A stretch of 64,000 bases of DNA from CBDFNC01 sp965249895 (GCA_965249895.1 CBDFNC010000001.1:62001-126000); one strand, 5' to 3'; positions 18,861 to 27,117 are shown, counted from the first letter of the stretch. The notes: generated by a model from the sequence alone, not told the origin. A program made the numbers and translations.

Positions 18861-19115
18861 ATGAAAAAGTCCAATCTCGCATTAGCTACAGCAATCACAG
18901 GTGTAATCGCTTTAGGCTCGACTTTAGCCGCTGCCCCTGTCGAAGCTGCAGGTAAAGAAAAGTGTTACGGGATCTCCAAAGCTGGTGAAAATGATTGTGC
19001 AACCAAAACAAGTTCTTGTGCGGGTTCTTCGAAAGTGGATTTTGCCAAAGATGCATTTAAAGTCGTCGTAAAAGGCAAGTGTTTGGAAATGGGCGGTAGC
19101 TTAGAGTCCGCATAG
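18861..19115 (+). CDS. bufA: Bufferin-type precursor peptide (DUF2282)
   Basis: The ATG at 18861 is chosen because GAAGGAAA precedes it; an upstream in-frame start at 18828 adds residues before the signal peptide. The 84-residue product has an N-terminal signal peptide (about 1-30, LALATAITGVIALGSTLAAA) and then a DUF2282 core with four cysteines (35, 46, 53, 74) in the family pattern KCYGISKAGENDC, SSCAGSS, KGKCLEMGG. DUF2282 proteins are now known as bufferins: exported RiPPs whose cysteines are converted by a MNIO enzyme and which bind copper. It is the first gene of a four-gene operon, overlapping the next gene by one base. Confidence 0.9.
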   Translation: MKKSNLALATAITGVIALGSTLAAAPVEAAGKEKCYGISKAGENDCATKTSSCAGSSKVDFAKDAFKVVVKGKCLEMGGSLESA

Positions 19116-19957
19116 TGGTTAACTCACTAACAAAGAGCGCTGTAGGTATCGGCCTGCGCGCTCCCCACTATAATGATTTCCTCAGCCAAAAACCCAAAAC
19201 TGATTTTTTAGAAATTCACTCTGAAAATTACTTCAGTCCATTTTCTAAACAAAGTTGGGTGTTGGATCAGTTGGCACAGGATTACCAGTTAAGTTGTCAT
19301 GGTATTGGCCTGTCTTTAGGTAGCAGCGATCCCTTAGACGCCAGTCACTTGAGTCAGCTGAAGGCGTTGCTGGATAGGTATCAGCCTGCGTTGGTCTCAG
19401 AGCACCTGAGCTGGAGTTCCGTTGAGGGTAATTACTTTAACGATCTGCTGCCTATGCCTTATACCCGCGAAGCCTTGGCTCATTTTGTTGATAAGGTGGA
19501 TCAGACTCAGGACTATATTGGCCGACAATTGCTGGTGGAAAACCCATCCGCTTACCTTCAATTTAAAAAACCTGAAATGAGCGAATGGGAGTTTTTGAGT
19601 GAATTGGCCGAGCGTACTGGCTGTGGTTTGCTGCTTGACCTCAACAATATTTACGTGAGTTCCATTAATCTGAAATTTTGCCCCGAACAATATTTGGCGG
19701 GTATTCCTCACAATGCGGTTGGGGAAATTCACCTCGCCGGATTCACCTTAAAAGGGTTTGAAAAAGGTGAGCTGCTTATTGATACACATGGCACCAAAGT
19801 CAGCCCTATGGTATGGCAATTATATGAAAACTACATTCAGCAACATGCCGTACCTACGCTAATCGAATGGGATACAGATATTCCGGCTATTGATGTCTTG
19901 CTGGCGGAGCAGCAAAAAGCCCTGGATATTCGGGCGAAAAGCAGGACTACCGGATGA
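19115..19957 (+). CDS. bufB: Multinuclear non-heme iron oxidase (MNIO, DUF692), bufferin-modifying
   Basis: The GTG start at 19115 overlaps the bufA stop (TAGTG). The 280-residue protein has the DUF692 TIM-barrel landmarks GIGLRAPHY, DFLEIHSENYF, CHGIGLSLGS, VSEHLSW, LLVENPSAYL, LLLDLNNIYV, EIHLAGF and DTHGTKV, which provide the His/Asp/Glu metal ligands. In bufferin systems this enzyme modifies precursor cysteines into heterocycles (thiooxazoles). Position immediately after bufA and before a DUF2063 gene supports this role. Confidence 0.93.
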   Translation: MVNSLTKSAVGIGLRAPHYNDFLSQKPKTDFLEIHSENYFSPFSKQSWVLDQLAQDYQLSCHGIGLSLGSSDPLDASHLSQLKALLDRYQPALVSEHLSWSSVEGNYFNDLLPMPYTREALAHFVDKVDQTQDYIGRQLLVENPSAYLQFKKPEMSEWEFLSELAERTGCGLLLDLNNIYVSSINLKFCPEQYLAGIPHNAVGEIHLAGFTLKGFEKGELLIDTHGTKVSPMVWQLYENYIQQHAVPTLIEWDTDIPAIDVLLAEQQKALDIRAKSRTTG

Positions 19958-20724
19958 AATTAGCCAGCTTGCAAAGGGAATTTCAAAAAGGTCTGCTGTA
20001 CCAGGAGTCCGAGATTACTCAGGCTATTGAAGATTCTTGTTTTACCAGTGAAGAGTTACTACAGATCTATCGTAATAACTTTGTGATTGGCACCAGTGAG
20101 GCTTTGGCTGCCAGCTACAGCAAAACATTTGAAATGGTGGGGGATGAATTCTTTCAGGCTGTGGCCAGAAGATTTACCCTGGATAACCCACCAAGGCAGG
20201 GCAATATCATTAATTATGGCGATGGTTTCGCTGAATTTTTACAAACCCTGCCTCAGCTTGAGTCAATGCCCTATATTGCTGAACTGGCAAAGTTGGAATG
20301 GCAGATTGACCGGGTAAGTCGAATGCCAGATAACACTAAGCTATTTCCATTCGAAGAGTTGGCAAAAGTGCCAGCGGAAGCTTTTTCCGGGCTGGTGTTT
20401 GAGCTTGCCAGCCATTTTGTCCTATTTCGCTCTGATTTTCAGGTTGAGCATCTGTTTAGGATGATTGCCAACGATAACGTTGAGCCGGGTGACCTTGTCG
20501 GTGATTGCTATCTTGCCTTGGTTAAACAGAATGATTTTAGCGTCGCGCTTAACCCTTTGTCATCAGAGCAATATTCTTTCCTAACAGCTTGTAAAGACAA
20601 GCTGTCGTTAGCCCAAATAGATATTGAAGATGATCAAATAGCACCCTTGTTACAGCATTGCGTGGCGCAAGGTCTTTTAGTTGGGTTTTCGGAAAATGGA
20701 GTAATTAATGAAAGCCATATTTGA
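19954..20724 (+). CDS. bufC: DUF2063 / BufC partner protein
   Basis: The ATG overlaps the bufB stop by four bases (ATGA). The 256-residue protein starts LASLQREFQKGLLYQESEIT and contains LQIYRNNFVIGTSEALAASY and FPRQGNI-like NPPRQGNIINYGDGFAEFL, typical of the DUF2063 putative DNA-binding domain family (N-terminal), followed by a C-terminal region with RRE-like character in described bufferin systems. It likely presents the precursor to the MNIO enzyme. No DNA-binding function is implied by the historic family name. Confidence 0.88.
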   Translation: MKLASLQREFQKGLLYQESEITQAIEDSCFTSEELLQIYRNNFVIGTSEALAASYSKTFEMVGDEFFQAVARRFTLDNPPRQGNIINYGDGFAEFLQTLPQLESMPYIAELAKLEWQIDRVSRMPDNTKLFPFEELAKVPAEAFSGLVFELASHFVLFRSDFQVEHLFRMIANDNVEPGDLVGDCYLALVKQNDFSVALNPLSSEQYSFLTACKDKLSLAQIDIEDDQIAPLLQHCVAQGLLVGFSENGVINESHI

Positions 20725-21184
20725 TAGTTACGACAATCTGGTCGTGCAAATGCAAAAGGGGCTGGTTCCCTTGGTATTACTGGTCGCCCGTTTGTGGGTC
20801 GGCTATGTTTTTATCCGCGCCGGGTATTTGAAATTTACCAGCTGGGACAGCACTTTGTACCTGTTTGAGTTTGAATATCAGGTGCCTATTATTCCGTGGG
20901 AGCTGGCCGCTTATTTAGGTACGGCAGCCGAACTTATTATTCCGGTTTTCCTGCTGCTTGGTTTGTTCACGCGACCAATGGCATTGGCACTGTTTGGATT
21001 TAATATTATCGCGGTTATGTCCTACCCGGTGCTCTGGGAGCAGGGGTTCTATGATCACCAATTATGGGGTTTGATGATGTTAGTTAACGTGATTTGGGGG
21101 GCCGGTTTATTTTCTCTAGACCATATTCTGGTGAAAAAACGTCAGCCTGAATTCCCCCCTGAAACAGAGACACTGGCGAGATGA
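20708..21184 (+). CDS. DoxX family membrane protein of the bufferin operon
   Basis: It overlaps the end of bufC by 17 bases. The 158-residue protein has four hydrophobic segments and the DoxX pattern LLVARLWVGYVFIRAGYLKF, LAAYLGTAAELIIPVFLLLGLFTRP and YDHQLWGLMMLV. DoxX genes are a regular fourth member of bufferin operons; a membrane redox or copper-related role is inferred from context. A perfect 22-bp hairpin follows the stop and probably ends the transcript. Confidence 0.9.
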   Translation: MKAIFDSYDNLVVQMQKGLVPLVLLVARLWVGYVFIRAGYLKFTSWDSTLYLFEFEYQVPIIPWELAAYLGTAAELIIPVFLLLGLFTRPMALALFGFNIIAVMSYPVLWEQGFYDHQLWGLMMLVNVIWGAGLFSLDHILVKKRQPEFPPETETLAR

Positions 21185-21194
21185 CCCGTGTTTT

Positions 21195-21242
21195 TGTAGG
21201 AGCCTAACCCATCTCATCCCTGAGATGGGTTAGGCTCCTACA
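21195..21242. terminator. Perfect 22-bp hairpin after the bufferin operon (REP-like)
   Basis: The arms 21195-21216 and 21221-21242 are perfect inverted repeats with a TCCC loop. The arm begins TGTAGGAGCCTAACCC. It lies between the convergent doxX and lacI-type genes. There is no T-run, so it may act as a transcript-stabilising REP unit or a bidirectional barrier. Its inner part (CCCATCTCATCCCTGAGATG) recurs near 12820. Confidence 0.75.
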
Positions 21243-21255
21243 GAATGCGGACCAA

Positions 21256-22278
21256 TTACGTACTCGCCCTGGCGTTAATCTTAAAGGCAAGCTCAGTTAC
21301 CAGGCTTTCGGTATTTTCCCCTTGCAGGCGTTTTAGCAGCAGTTGGCCCGAGAGTTTACCTATTTTCTGATAGGGGATATCAACACAGGTTAACCCAGGA
21401 TAGATGGAGTGGGAGATATCCAAATCGTCAAATCCTGCCACCGCCAGATCCTGTGGAATGGCAATGCCCCTTCGATGGCATTCGAAGATCAATCCCGCTG
21501 CCAGCTCGCTATGGCTGCAAATCACCGCATCCAAATTGGCCCTGCGAGTTAACAGCCCACTCAAAGCGGTAACTCCTGCAGCGAAGCTGGGTTCGCTGGA
21601 ACAATTCATCACACAATCGGATGTCATATTGTGATCTGACATGGCTTTTTGCCAGCCGGATAATCGCTGTGCCAGTACGCCGTGATCGGTTCGGGTGCCG
21701 AGGAAACAAATTTCTCGATACCCTTTCATATACAGATATTTAGTAAGCTGATATGCGGAGTCGAAGTGATTGACACCAACATTGATATCCAAGGCTGATT
21801 CGGCTATTTCGACCATTTCTCCCACCGGAACCTGCGCCAATGCCAGGTAAGTTAGTGTTTGCTGTGTGTGCTCTGCACCGTAGAGCAAAATGGCGGCGGG
21901 TGAATACTGCAAAAAGGAGCGGATCAACTTCTCCTCTTCTTGAGGAGAGTAGTTGGAGTAACCCAAGATAAGCTGATAACCCGCAGGGATAAGTTCCTGG
22001 TTCAAAGCTTTAAGCAGCTCAGCGTTAGCCGACTCGGCAACTGAGGGTAAAATAAGCACGATCATATCTGATGTGGCGGAAGCCAAAGCGCCAGCGGCTT
22101 TGTTGGGGATATAACCCAGTTCCAGGACGGCAGCCTCGATTTGTTGCCTGAGTTTTTCAGAGACTTGATCTGGGGTGCGTAATGCCCGGGATGCTGTCAT
22201 GGTGCCGACAGCTGCTTTTTTTGCCACATCTGCCAAAGTGACCCGGCCGGTTCCGCGTCTTTTTTTATTTTTCGCCAT
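21256..22278 (-). CDS. LacI/GntR-type transcriptional repressor
   Basis: The 340-residue protein opens with a basic tail and the LacI headpiece VTLADVAKKAAVGTMTASRA and LGYIPNKAAGALAS (about residues 13-65). A periplasmic-binding-like sensor domain follows, with the dimer motif VAGFDDLDIS and PGLTCVDIPY near the end. Overall pattern is closest in memory to gluconate-type GntR repressors, but no gluconate kinase or transporter gene is adjacent, so the effector is open. An operator-like palindrome lies 55 bases upstream of the start. Confidence 0.88.
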   Translation of the reverse strand: MAKNKKRRGTGRVTLADVAKKAAVGTMTASRALRTPDQVSEKLRQQIEAAVLELGYIPNKAAGALASATSDMIVLILPSVAESANAELLKALNQELIPAGYQLILGYSNYSPQEEEKLIRSFLQYSPAAILLYGAEHTQQTLTYLALAQVPVGEMVEIAESALDINVGVNHFDSAYQLTKYLYMKGYREICFLGTRTDHGVLAQRLSGWQKAMSDHNMTSDCVMNCSSEPSFAAGVTALSGLLTRRANLDAVICSHSELAAGLIFECHRRGIAIPQDLAVAGFDDLDISHSIYPGLTCVDIPYQKIGKLSGQLLLKRLQGENTESLVTELAFKINARAST

Positions 22279-22332
22279 AGTCCGTCATCAGCAGTTCTTT
22301 CGGCAGCAATATATCACTTTTGTCCAATTTTC

Positions 22333-22346
22333 TGATAGCGCTACCA
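22333..22346. promoter_or_regulatory. LacI-family operator-like palindrome
   Basis: TGATAGCGCTACCA has the central AGCGCT and near-symmetric flanks expected of LacI/GntR operators. It sits upstream of the lacI-type gene, consistent with autoregulation. Assignment is by pattern only. Confidence 0.55.
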
Positions 22347-22525
22347 ACCGAACCTCAAGCTGCGGTGAAGGTACATAAGCTAGATGAGGTAAATTTGTAA
22401 TCCTGTGACTGTCATTTGCCCCGCCTGTTGGGGGATTCTATGCTGAAATAAGTAGCTAGAATTGCCTCTTACCTATTTTCCTGGTTGTCCGATTAGGTGT
22501 ATGTAAGAGGGGCAGTGAGGAACCA

Positions 22526-23380
22526 ATGATGCTAAAACCCTTGTCGATTTTCCTGTGTTTGTTTTCCTGCATACTAGTTGCTGAAACTGTATCCGTGGAC
22601 AGCCTTAAGGGGAAAACAATCCGGATCTGTGACGATAGTGCGGAGTGGCCACCTTACACCTACTACCAGCGCATTGATGGAAAGGTATCCCGCAAACTGG
22701 TTGGGTTTTCGGTGGATGTCATTCGGGAAATATTTGACCAATATGAGATTAAATTTGAGCTTGAGATAATTCCATGGAAGCGTTGCATCAAAGAAGTCAT
22801 CGAAGGGCAAAAGTACCACATGCTGTTAAATGCAACGCTTAACAAGGAGCGGATACAAGATCTATATATCACTCAACCTTTTTATTTTACTCAGCAATAC
22901 TATTTTTGGTCGAAGAGAAAATACCCATACGGGTTAGATATTAAGACGAGCAGCCTAAGAGATGCGCTTTATGATCTGGTACATAAATACAAAATGGGCA
23001 ATATCCGCGGATATGCCATGGGTTTGTTTGAAACACATGGCATAAATATTGATAACGTCGATGAGGGCGCCTCCGATTATCCCGCTTTATTAATCAAGTT
23101 TAAAAAAGGTCGGTTTGATGTATTTGCCCAAAGCATTGAAGTTTTAATCGGTCTCGAGTTGATCGGTAAAGCTCAGATATTAAGTGATCCTGATATTGGC
23201 AGGGCCAGCATTCCATTGGCAACACCTACTGGTTTTCATATCATGATATCGAAGAGAAATAAGCTGGGGTTGGCGCTGCTAAGGCTGATCGATCCGGAAA
23301 TTAGTCATATGAGAGCGACAGGTCGGCTGGACGAGTTACTCAAAAAATATATAAAGGACTCCAGACCCATTTTTAACTAG
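22526..23380 (+). CDS. Periplasmic substrate-binding protein, family 3 type
   Basis: The 284-residue protein starts with a signal peptide (about 1-19, LSIFLCLFSCILVAE). The mature part has the SBP_bac_3 layout: IRICDDSAEWPPYTYY, then GFSVDVIREIF, a central IPWKRCIKEVIEGQKYHMLLNA-like second strand, and a C-terminal MRATGRLDELLKKY. This is the amino-acid-type binding fold also used by stand-alone sensory proteins in marine gammaproteobacteria. No permease or ATPase gene is adjacent, so transport is not shown. It may instead feed a sensor. Confidence 0.87.
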   Translation: MMLKPLSIFLCLFSCILVAETVSVDSLKGKTIRICDDSAEWPPYTYYQRIDGKVSRKLVGFSVDVIREIFDQYEIKFELEIIPWKRCIKEVIEGQKYHMLLNATLNKERIQDLYITQPFYFTQQYYFWSKRKYPYGLDIKTSSLRDALYDLVHKYKMGNIRGYAMGLFETHGINIDNVDEGASDYPALLIKFKKGRFDVFAQSIEVLIGLELIGKAQILSDPDIGRASIPLATPTGFHIMISKRNKLGLALLRLIDPEISHMRATGRLDELLKKYIKDSRPIFN

Positions 23381-23953
23381 TATCTGAACGAAAACTCCGA
23401 GAGCTAGAGTGCGCAAGGCTTTCAGGCAGAATTCAGAATCGAAGTTTTTAAGTTTTGGGTGATATTTCATAAATAGCCCCAATTTTTAGATGTTTTCTGT
23501 ATTAGCATCTAAATCTTCGTTTTTAAAACCCTTCTACAGCCCTTATGAATAAAGGGTTACTGGGTTTTCGGTCAGGTACTAACTAAGCGTTTAGTTCACA
23601 GGTTTGCAGTTTGATCAATTTGGAAGCGGAATAACCAGTCCTCAGTACGATAATTACAATGAAGTCTGATCCATTTTACACACTCAACGCTCACACAGCG
23701 CAAACCGAAAGACCTCTTGAGCATTTCTCCAACAGTGGTATCAAGATATTTTAATGGAGGTGGCTTACCTTATTCAGGGTAAAACCAATGAAAGGCCTCG
23801 TCAGCTTGGGGACCGGTCAAACCTGGGTAACAGCTCACGATAGATCGGCGAACCTTGTGGGCACAGGCTTCGCCCTCTTCACTTATAGAGAGGCATCTGA
23901 TCCACAATGACCGCCACAATTGTTACCCTTATTCCCGTTATTTGATGGGTTCC
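23381..23953. other. Gene-free region with a REP-like unit
   Basis: No credible coding frame. An AACCCTT/AAGGGTT pair near 23527-23559 could be a weak transcript end for the binding-protein gene. The right half carries the REP-like unit at 23812-23873, which is listed separately. Confidence 0.6.
23812..23873 (+). repeat. REP-like repeat
   Basis: It contains GGACCGGTCAAACCTGGGTA and ATCGGCGAACCTTGTGGGCA followed by CAGGCTTCGC. Both parts recur in the same order at 12763-12897, where the unit breaks the spondin gene. Confidence 0.65.
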
Positions 23954-24532
23954 TCAGCTTGTAAACTCAAAGACTATATACGACCAGTACTTTTCACCCG
24001 TATTCTTCTTTTCTGCCCAGCCTTGACTCTTTAATTCTTTGACCAGGAGACGATTCATTATTCCGTGACCCAGGAGTAAGACTGAATTGTGGGAGTGCGC
24101 CAAGTCATGTAATTTTGCAGCACCAATTTTGGCCCTTTTTCTCGCAAGCCTAATAGACTCACCATTTTTGGAGAAGCCAAACAGCCATGCAATTCGGAAA
24201 AGAATCGCCCACGTGAAAAATGATAGCGAGGGTTTATTCCAGTTAAGGTATGGCAAACGTGACTCACTAAAACATTCATCGGTAAGGTTCTTTTCACTAA
24301 GCCCTAACAATTGAACCGATGCTATCGCTCTTGGCAAGTTGCTACTTAACGAAACATTACAACCTTCAGCAATTACCTTCGAGTCTGTTGGCGGAGTTTG
24401 AGAACAATTCAACCCTGTTAATTCGTATTGAGTAACAATTTCACCAAGATACCTTGGGGTCATTTTTTGTTTTTTAACTAAATCCAAATCTATTTCCGGT
24501 TGCCCGTGTCGCATGATTACGATCTTCACCAA
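23954..24532 (-). CDS. Histidine phosphatase superfamily protein
   Basis: The 192-residue protein has the catalytic RHG triad near its start (VIMRHGQPEIDL, residues 8-10) and a second conserved histidine in LLGHGIMNRLL near residue 155. It resembles phosphoglycerate-mutase-like phosphatases. A hydrophobic FTWAILFRIAWLFGF segment in the middle is unusual for the family and could be membrane-associated. The substrate is unknown. No operon partners are evident; the next upstream gene-sized frame is a 49-codon candidate on the other strand. Confidence 0.85.
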   Translation of the reverse strand: MVKIVIMRHGQPEIDLDLVKKQKMTPRYLGEIVTQYELTGLNCSQTPPTDSKVIAEGCNVSLSSNLPRAIASVQLLGLSEKNLTDECFSESRLPYLNWNKPSLSFFTWAILFRIAWLFGFSKNGESIRLARKRAKIGAAKLHDLAHSHNSVLLLGHGIMNRLLVKELKSQGWAEKKNTGEKYWSYIVFEFTS

Positions 24533-24664
24533 ACTGTCCTCTACAGCGCCTTGTGTACGCCCAACATGAACTAATCAGGTGAAAGCCCAAATAGGGAAAA
24601 CACCGCTAATATAACTCTTTGATAATTAGACGTTAACTCTTAGCTAATAGCAAGGTGGTTATCC

Positions 24665-24814
24665 ATGAGTAATGCCCTAGAGAAAGCCGCTGTAACACTA
24701 GGAAGTGAACAAGAAGAACCTCCTATCACACTTCAGCCTGAAGTGTGTCGACTAGACAAATCAACTAATCCAATTGGGAAAATGACACTGGAGCCCAACG
24801 AAAACGTACGCTAA
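24665..24814 (+). CDS. Possible 49-residue protein
   Basis: An ATG at 24665 with AAGGTGG seven bases upstream opens a frame of 49 codons (MSNALEKAAVTLGSEQEEPP to EPNENVR). The composition is acidic and soluble. No family is recognised. It is supported only by its ribosome site and the absence of any other feature in this 550-base gap. Confidence 0.3.
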   Translation: MSNALEKAAVTLGSEQEEPPITLQPEVCRLDKSTNPIGKMTLEPNENVR

Positions 24815-25055
24815 GGCACATAAACCTCAACTAGACCTGTCACTTTTTACTTTAGGTTTTGACTCAATCGTACAATTTCTTAGGTTAAAAAATGCGATAT
24901 GGTGGTCATTATCAACTACGATAATACGTCCCTTCAAAAGGCTGGCTGTAGTCGTTCTTGTAATAATTAAGGTTAGTAACTGCCTCTTTTCCGGTTCTTT
25001 TATCAATTTATGGGCGATTCGCTTAGTTTTAATATTCGAAACCATCAATTGTAAT

Positions 25056-25069
25056 ATTATCGCGATAAT
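25056..25069. promoter_or_regulatory. OhrR-type operator upstream of ohrR
   Basis: ATTATCGCGATAAT is a perfect 14-bp palindrome 17 bases before the ohrR start. Related sites sit in front of ohr (25521-25539 and about 25594-25614). Placement suggests autorepression. Confidence 0.75.
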
Positions 25070-25085
25070 TATTTGAGGTGCTAAT

Positions 25086-25514
25086 ATGAGCTCCGCTAAT
25101 CGTCTACTTTTGGACAATCAATTATGCTTTTCACTCTACTCTGCTTCACTGGCAATGACACAGCTATATAAAGAGCAGCTGACCCCGTTGGGATTAACCT
25201 ACCCACAATTCACTACCATGTTAATTTTATGGGAAAATGATGGCGTCAGCCTGAAATATATTGCCGACCGTTTAGGTCAAAAATCGGGCTCTTTAACATC
25301 TGTGATAAAACGAATGGAAGCCGAAAACCTGATAAAAAGGGTAAAAGAAGATGATCGAATGCTTAGTATTGAGCTAACTGACAAAGGTCGTGAGTTGCAA
25401 AGGCAAGGACTAGCTGTAAACCAATGCATTGCTGAAACTTGTGGTATTCCAGACAGTGAAATCAACAGGCTGAAAAACCAACTAGTCCAACTTAAGAAAA
25501 ATTTATTGAAATAG
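25086..25514 (+). CDS. ohrR: Organic hydroperoxide sensor repressor, MarR family
   Basis: The 142-residue MarR protein has the OhrR-specific N-terminus LLLDNQLCFSLYSAS with the peroxide-sensing Cys14, followed by the LGLTYPQFTTMLILWE helix and the winged helix LGQKSGSLTSVIKRMEAENL with RVKEDDRM in the wing. OhrR represses ohr until its cysteine is oxidised by organic hydroperoxides. It lies 133 bases upstream of ohr on the same strand. A perfect operator palindrome overlaps its promoter. Confidence 0.92.
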   Translation: MSSANRLLLDNQLCFSLYSASLAMTQLYKEQLTPLGLTYPQFTTMLILWENDGVSLKYIADRLGQKSGSLTSVIKRMEAENLIKRVKEDDRMLSIELTDKGRELQRQGLAVNQCIAETCGIPDSEINRLKNQLVQLKKNLLK

Positions 25515-25520
25515 ATATTG

Positions 25521-25539
25521 CGTGATAATGATTATCGCG
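25521..25539. promoter_or_regulatory. OhrR-type operator between ohrR and ohr (first)
   Basis: CGTGATAATGATTATCGCG is a 9-bp inverted repeat around a central G with one mismatch. It shares GATAAT/ATTATC half-sites with the ohrR operator. Confidence 0.7.
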
Positions 25540-25593
25540 GTAGTATTTAAATCAGCCCTGGCACACAGGGTTCTCTTTTAAACCTATAGTTGC

Positions 25594-25614
25594 CGCGATA
25601 ACAATTATCAAGCG
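25594..25614. promoter_or_regulatory. OhrR-type operator before ohr (second)
   Basis: CGCGATAACAATTATCAAGC holds the same GATAA/TTATC half-sites in imperfect form, about 35 bases before the ohr start. Confidence 0.6.
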
Positions 25615-25647
25615 AGCTAACTACTACTAATTATCAAGGAATTGGTT

Positions 25648-26073
25648 ATGAAAAATATCTATCAAGCAACAGTAACTTCTACAGGCGGAAGAGATGGACG
25701 TTCAGTATCTGATGACGACAAATTAAGTGTCGCACTGAGCACACCAAAAGAATTGGGCGGTTTAGGTGGAGAGGGTACTAACCCAGAGCAGCTTTTTGCT
25801 GCCGGATACTCTGCATGTTTTATCGGCGCTTTAAAATTTGTTGCGCAACAACAGAAAGTGAAGTTACCAAACGACCTTAATGTGACCGCCATTATCGGTA
25901 TCGGCCAAAACCCCAAGGGTATAGGGTTTGCGATTAGCGCAGATTTAACGGTCAACCTACCGGGCGTTGAACAAGACATAGCGGATGCCTTGGTTGAGCA
26001 GGCTCATCTGGTATGCCCTTACTCAAACGCAACACGCGGTAATATCAGCCTTTCAACTCGCATTGAAGTATGA
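25648..26073 (+). CDS. ohr: Organic hydroperoxide resistance protein
   Basis: The ATG at 25648 is chosen because CAAGGAATT precedes it. The 141-residue protein has the Ohr signature GGLGGEGTNPEQLFAAGYSACFIGAL with the peroxidatic Cys57 and the second catalytic Cys123 in VCPYSNATRGN. Ohr is a lipoamide-dependent thiol peroxidase that reduces organic hydroperoxides in the cytoplasm. The length is normal. Its stop codon overlaps the expected start of the following esterase gene as ATGA. Confidence 0.95.
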   Translation: MKNIYQATVTSTGGRDGRSVSDDDKLSVALSTPKELGGLGGEGTNPEQLFAAGYSACFIGALKFVAQQQKVKLPNDLNVTAIIGIGQNPKGIGFAISADLTVNLPGVEQDIADALVEQAHLVCPYSNATRGNISLSTRIEV

Positions 26074-27097
26074 CCGTGAAAAATTAGCCTTAGCATTAAC
26101 TATCGCCGCTTCGTTATTGACTTCAGGTTCGGTATTTGCCGCTGGCGCTGCGGGCTCACCGGGAACCGAAGCCAAGACTCAAGCATTTCTTGAAGGCTTG
26201 GCGGAATCTGGTGGTAAACCTCTGCACCAGCTTACTCCTGAAGAGGTGCGTGTTGTACTGGCAGACGCGCAAAAGGCTGCGGTATTACCGGCAGCAGAGG
26301 TCTCTAAAAAAACAATCAATGTAGACGGCCAAGAAATTGATTTGGTCATTGTTAAGCCTGAAAATAGTAAAGGCGAACTCCACGCCTTTATGTATTTTCA
26401 TGGCGGCGGTAGGGTAATAGGTGATTCCCCTACCCATGAAAGATTGATCAGGGACTTGGTAATACGTTCCGGCGCTGCAGCTGTCTATGTTGACTACTCA
26501 CGCGCACCTGAAGCTAAGCACCCAATCGCCATAAATCAGGCCTATTCGGCAACAAAATGGGTTGCTGAAAATGGTAGTGAGATTGGTGTAGATGGTTCGC
26601 GATTGGCGGTGGCAGGAAATAGCGCTGGTGGCAATATGGCCGCTGTTGTTAGTTTAAAAGCGAAAGAAGCGGGCACTCCAAAGATCAAACTCCGGTTGTT
26701 ATTGTGGCCTGTGACAGATGCAAGCTTTCACAATACTTCCTATATGGAATTTGGTGAAGGTCATTTCTTAACCTCGGAACTAATGCAATGGATGAGGGGA
26801 CACTACACCACAGATGCAAATCAGCGTAATGAAATTTACATTTTGCCTTTGCGTGCAAGCCTTGAGCAATTGAATGGCTTACCGCCGGCGTTAATTCAGA
26901 CGGCTGAAAAAGACATTCTGCGTGATGAAGGCGAAGCCTATGGACGTAAGTTAAATGAGGCAGGCGTACCTGTGACTGTTACTCGCTATAACGGCATGAT
27001 CCACGACTATGGGTTATTGAATCCATTAAGTGACATACAAACGGTACAAGACTCCCTTGACCATGCAGGCGCTGCGTTAAAGAAACACCTAAAATAG
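26063..27097 (+). CDS. Secreted alpha/beta hydrolase (HSL-type esterase), start region possibly frameshifted
   Basis: The protein has a signal-peptide-like region (KLALALTIAASLLTSGSVFAAG) and the HSL/acetyl-esterase core: HGGGRVIG oxyanion loop, GNSAGGNMA with the nucleophile serine, an acid in AEKDILRDEG and histidine in MIHDYGLL. No ATG starts this frame at the right place. The nearest start in frame is a TTG at 26063 overlapping ohr. A GTG/ATG start at 26070 (ATGACCGTGAAAAA) would give MTVKKLALAL if the A-run had one more A, with an ideal ATGA overlap. So either a TTG start is used or a one-base deletion (real or sequencing) has occurred. It probably cotranscribes with ohr. Confidence 0.8.
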   Translation: MKYDREKLALALTIAASLLTSGSVFAAGAAGSPGTEAKTQAFLEGLAESGGKPLHQLTPEEVRVVLADAQKAAVLPAAEVSKKTINVDGQEIDLVIVKPENSKGELHAFMYFHGGGRVIGDSPTHERLIRDLVIRSGAAAVYVDYSRAPEAKHPIAINQAYSATKWVAENGSEIGVDGSRLAVAGNSAGGNMAAVVSLKAKEAGTPKIKLRLLLWPVTDASFHNTSYMEFGEGHFLTSELMQWMRGHYTTDANQRNEIYILPLRASLEQLNGLPPALIQTAEKDILRDEGEAYGRKLNEAGVPVTVTRYNGMIHDYGLLNPLSDIQTVQDSLDHAGAALKKHLK

Positions 27098-27117
27098 TTA
27101 CTTAGCTAAATAAGTAA

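Noticed and set aside
24827..25117. 96-codon minus-strand frame
   Set aside because: It overlaps the ohrR operator and start, has no ribosome site and no family pattern.
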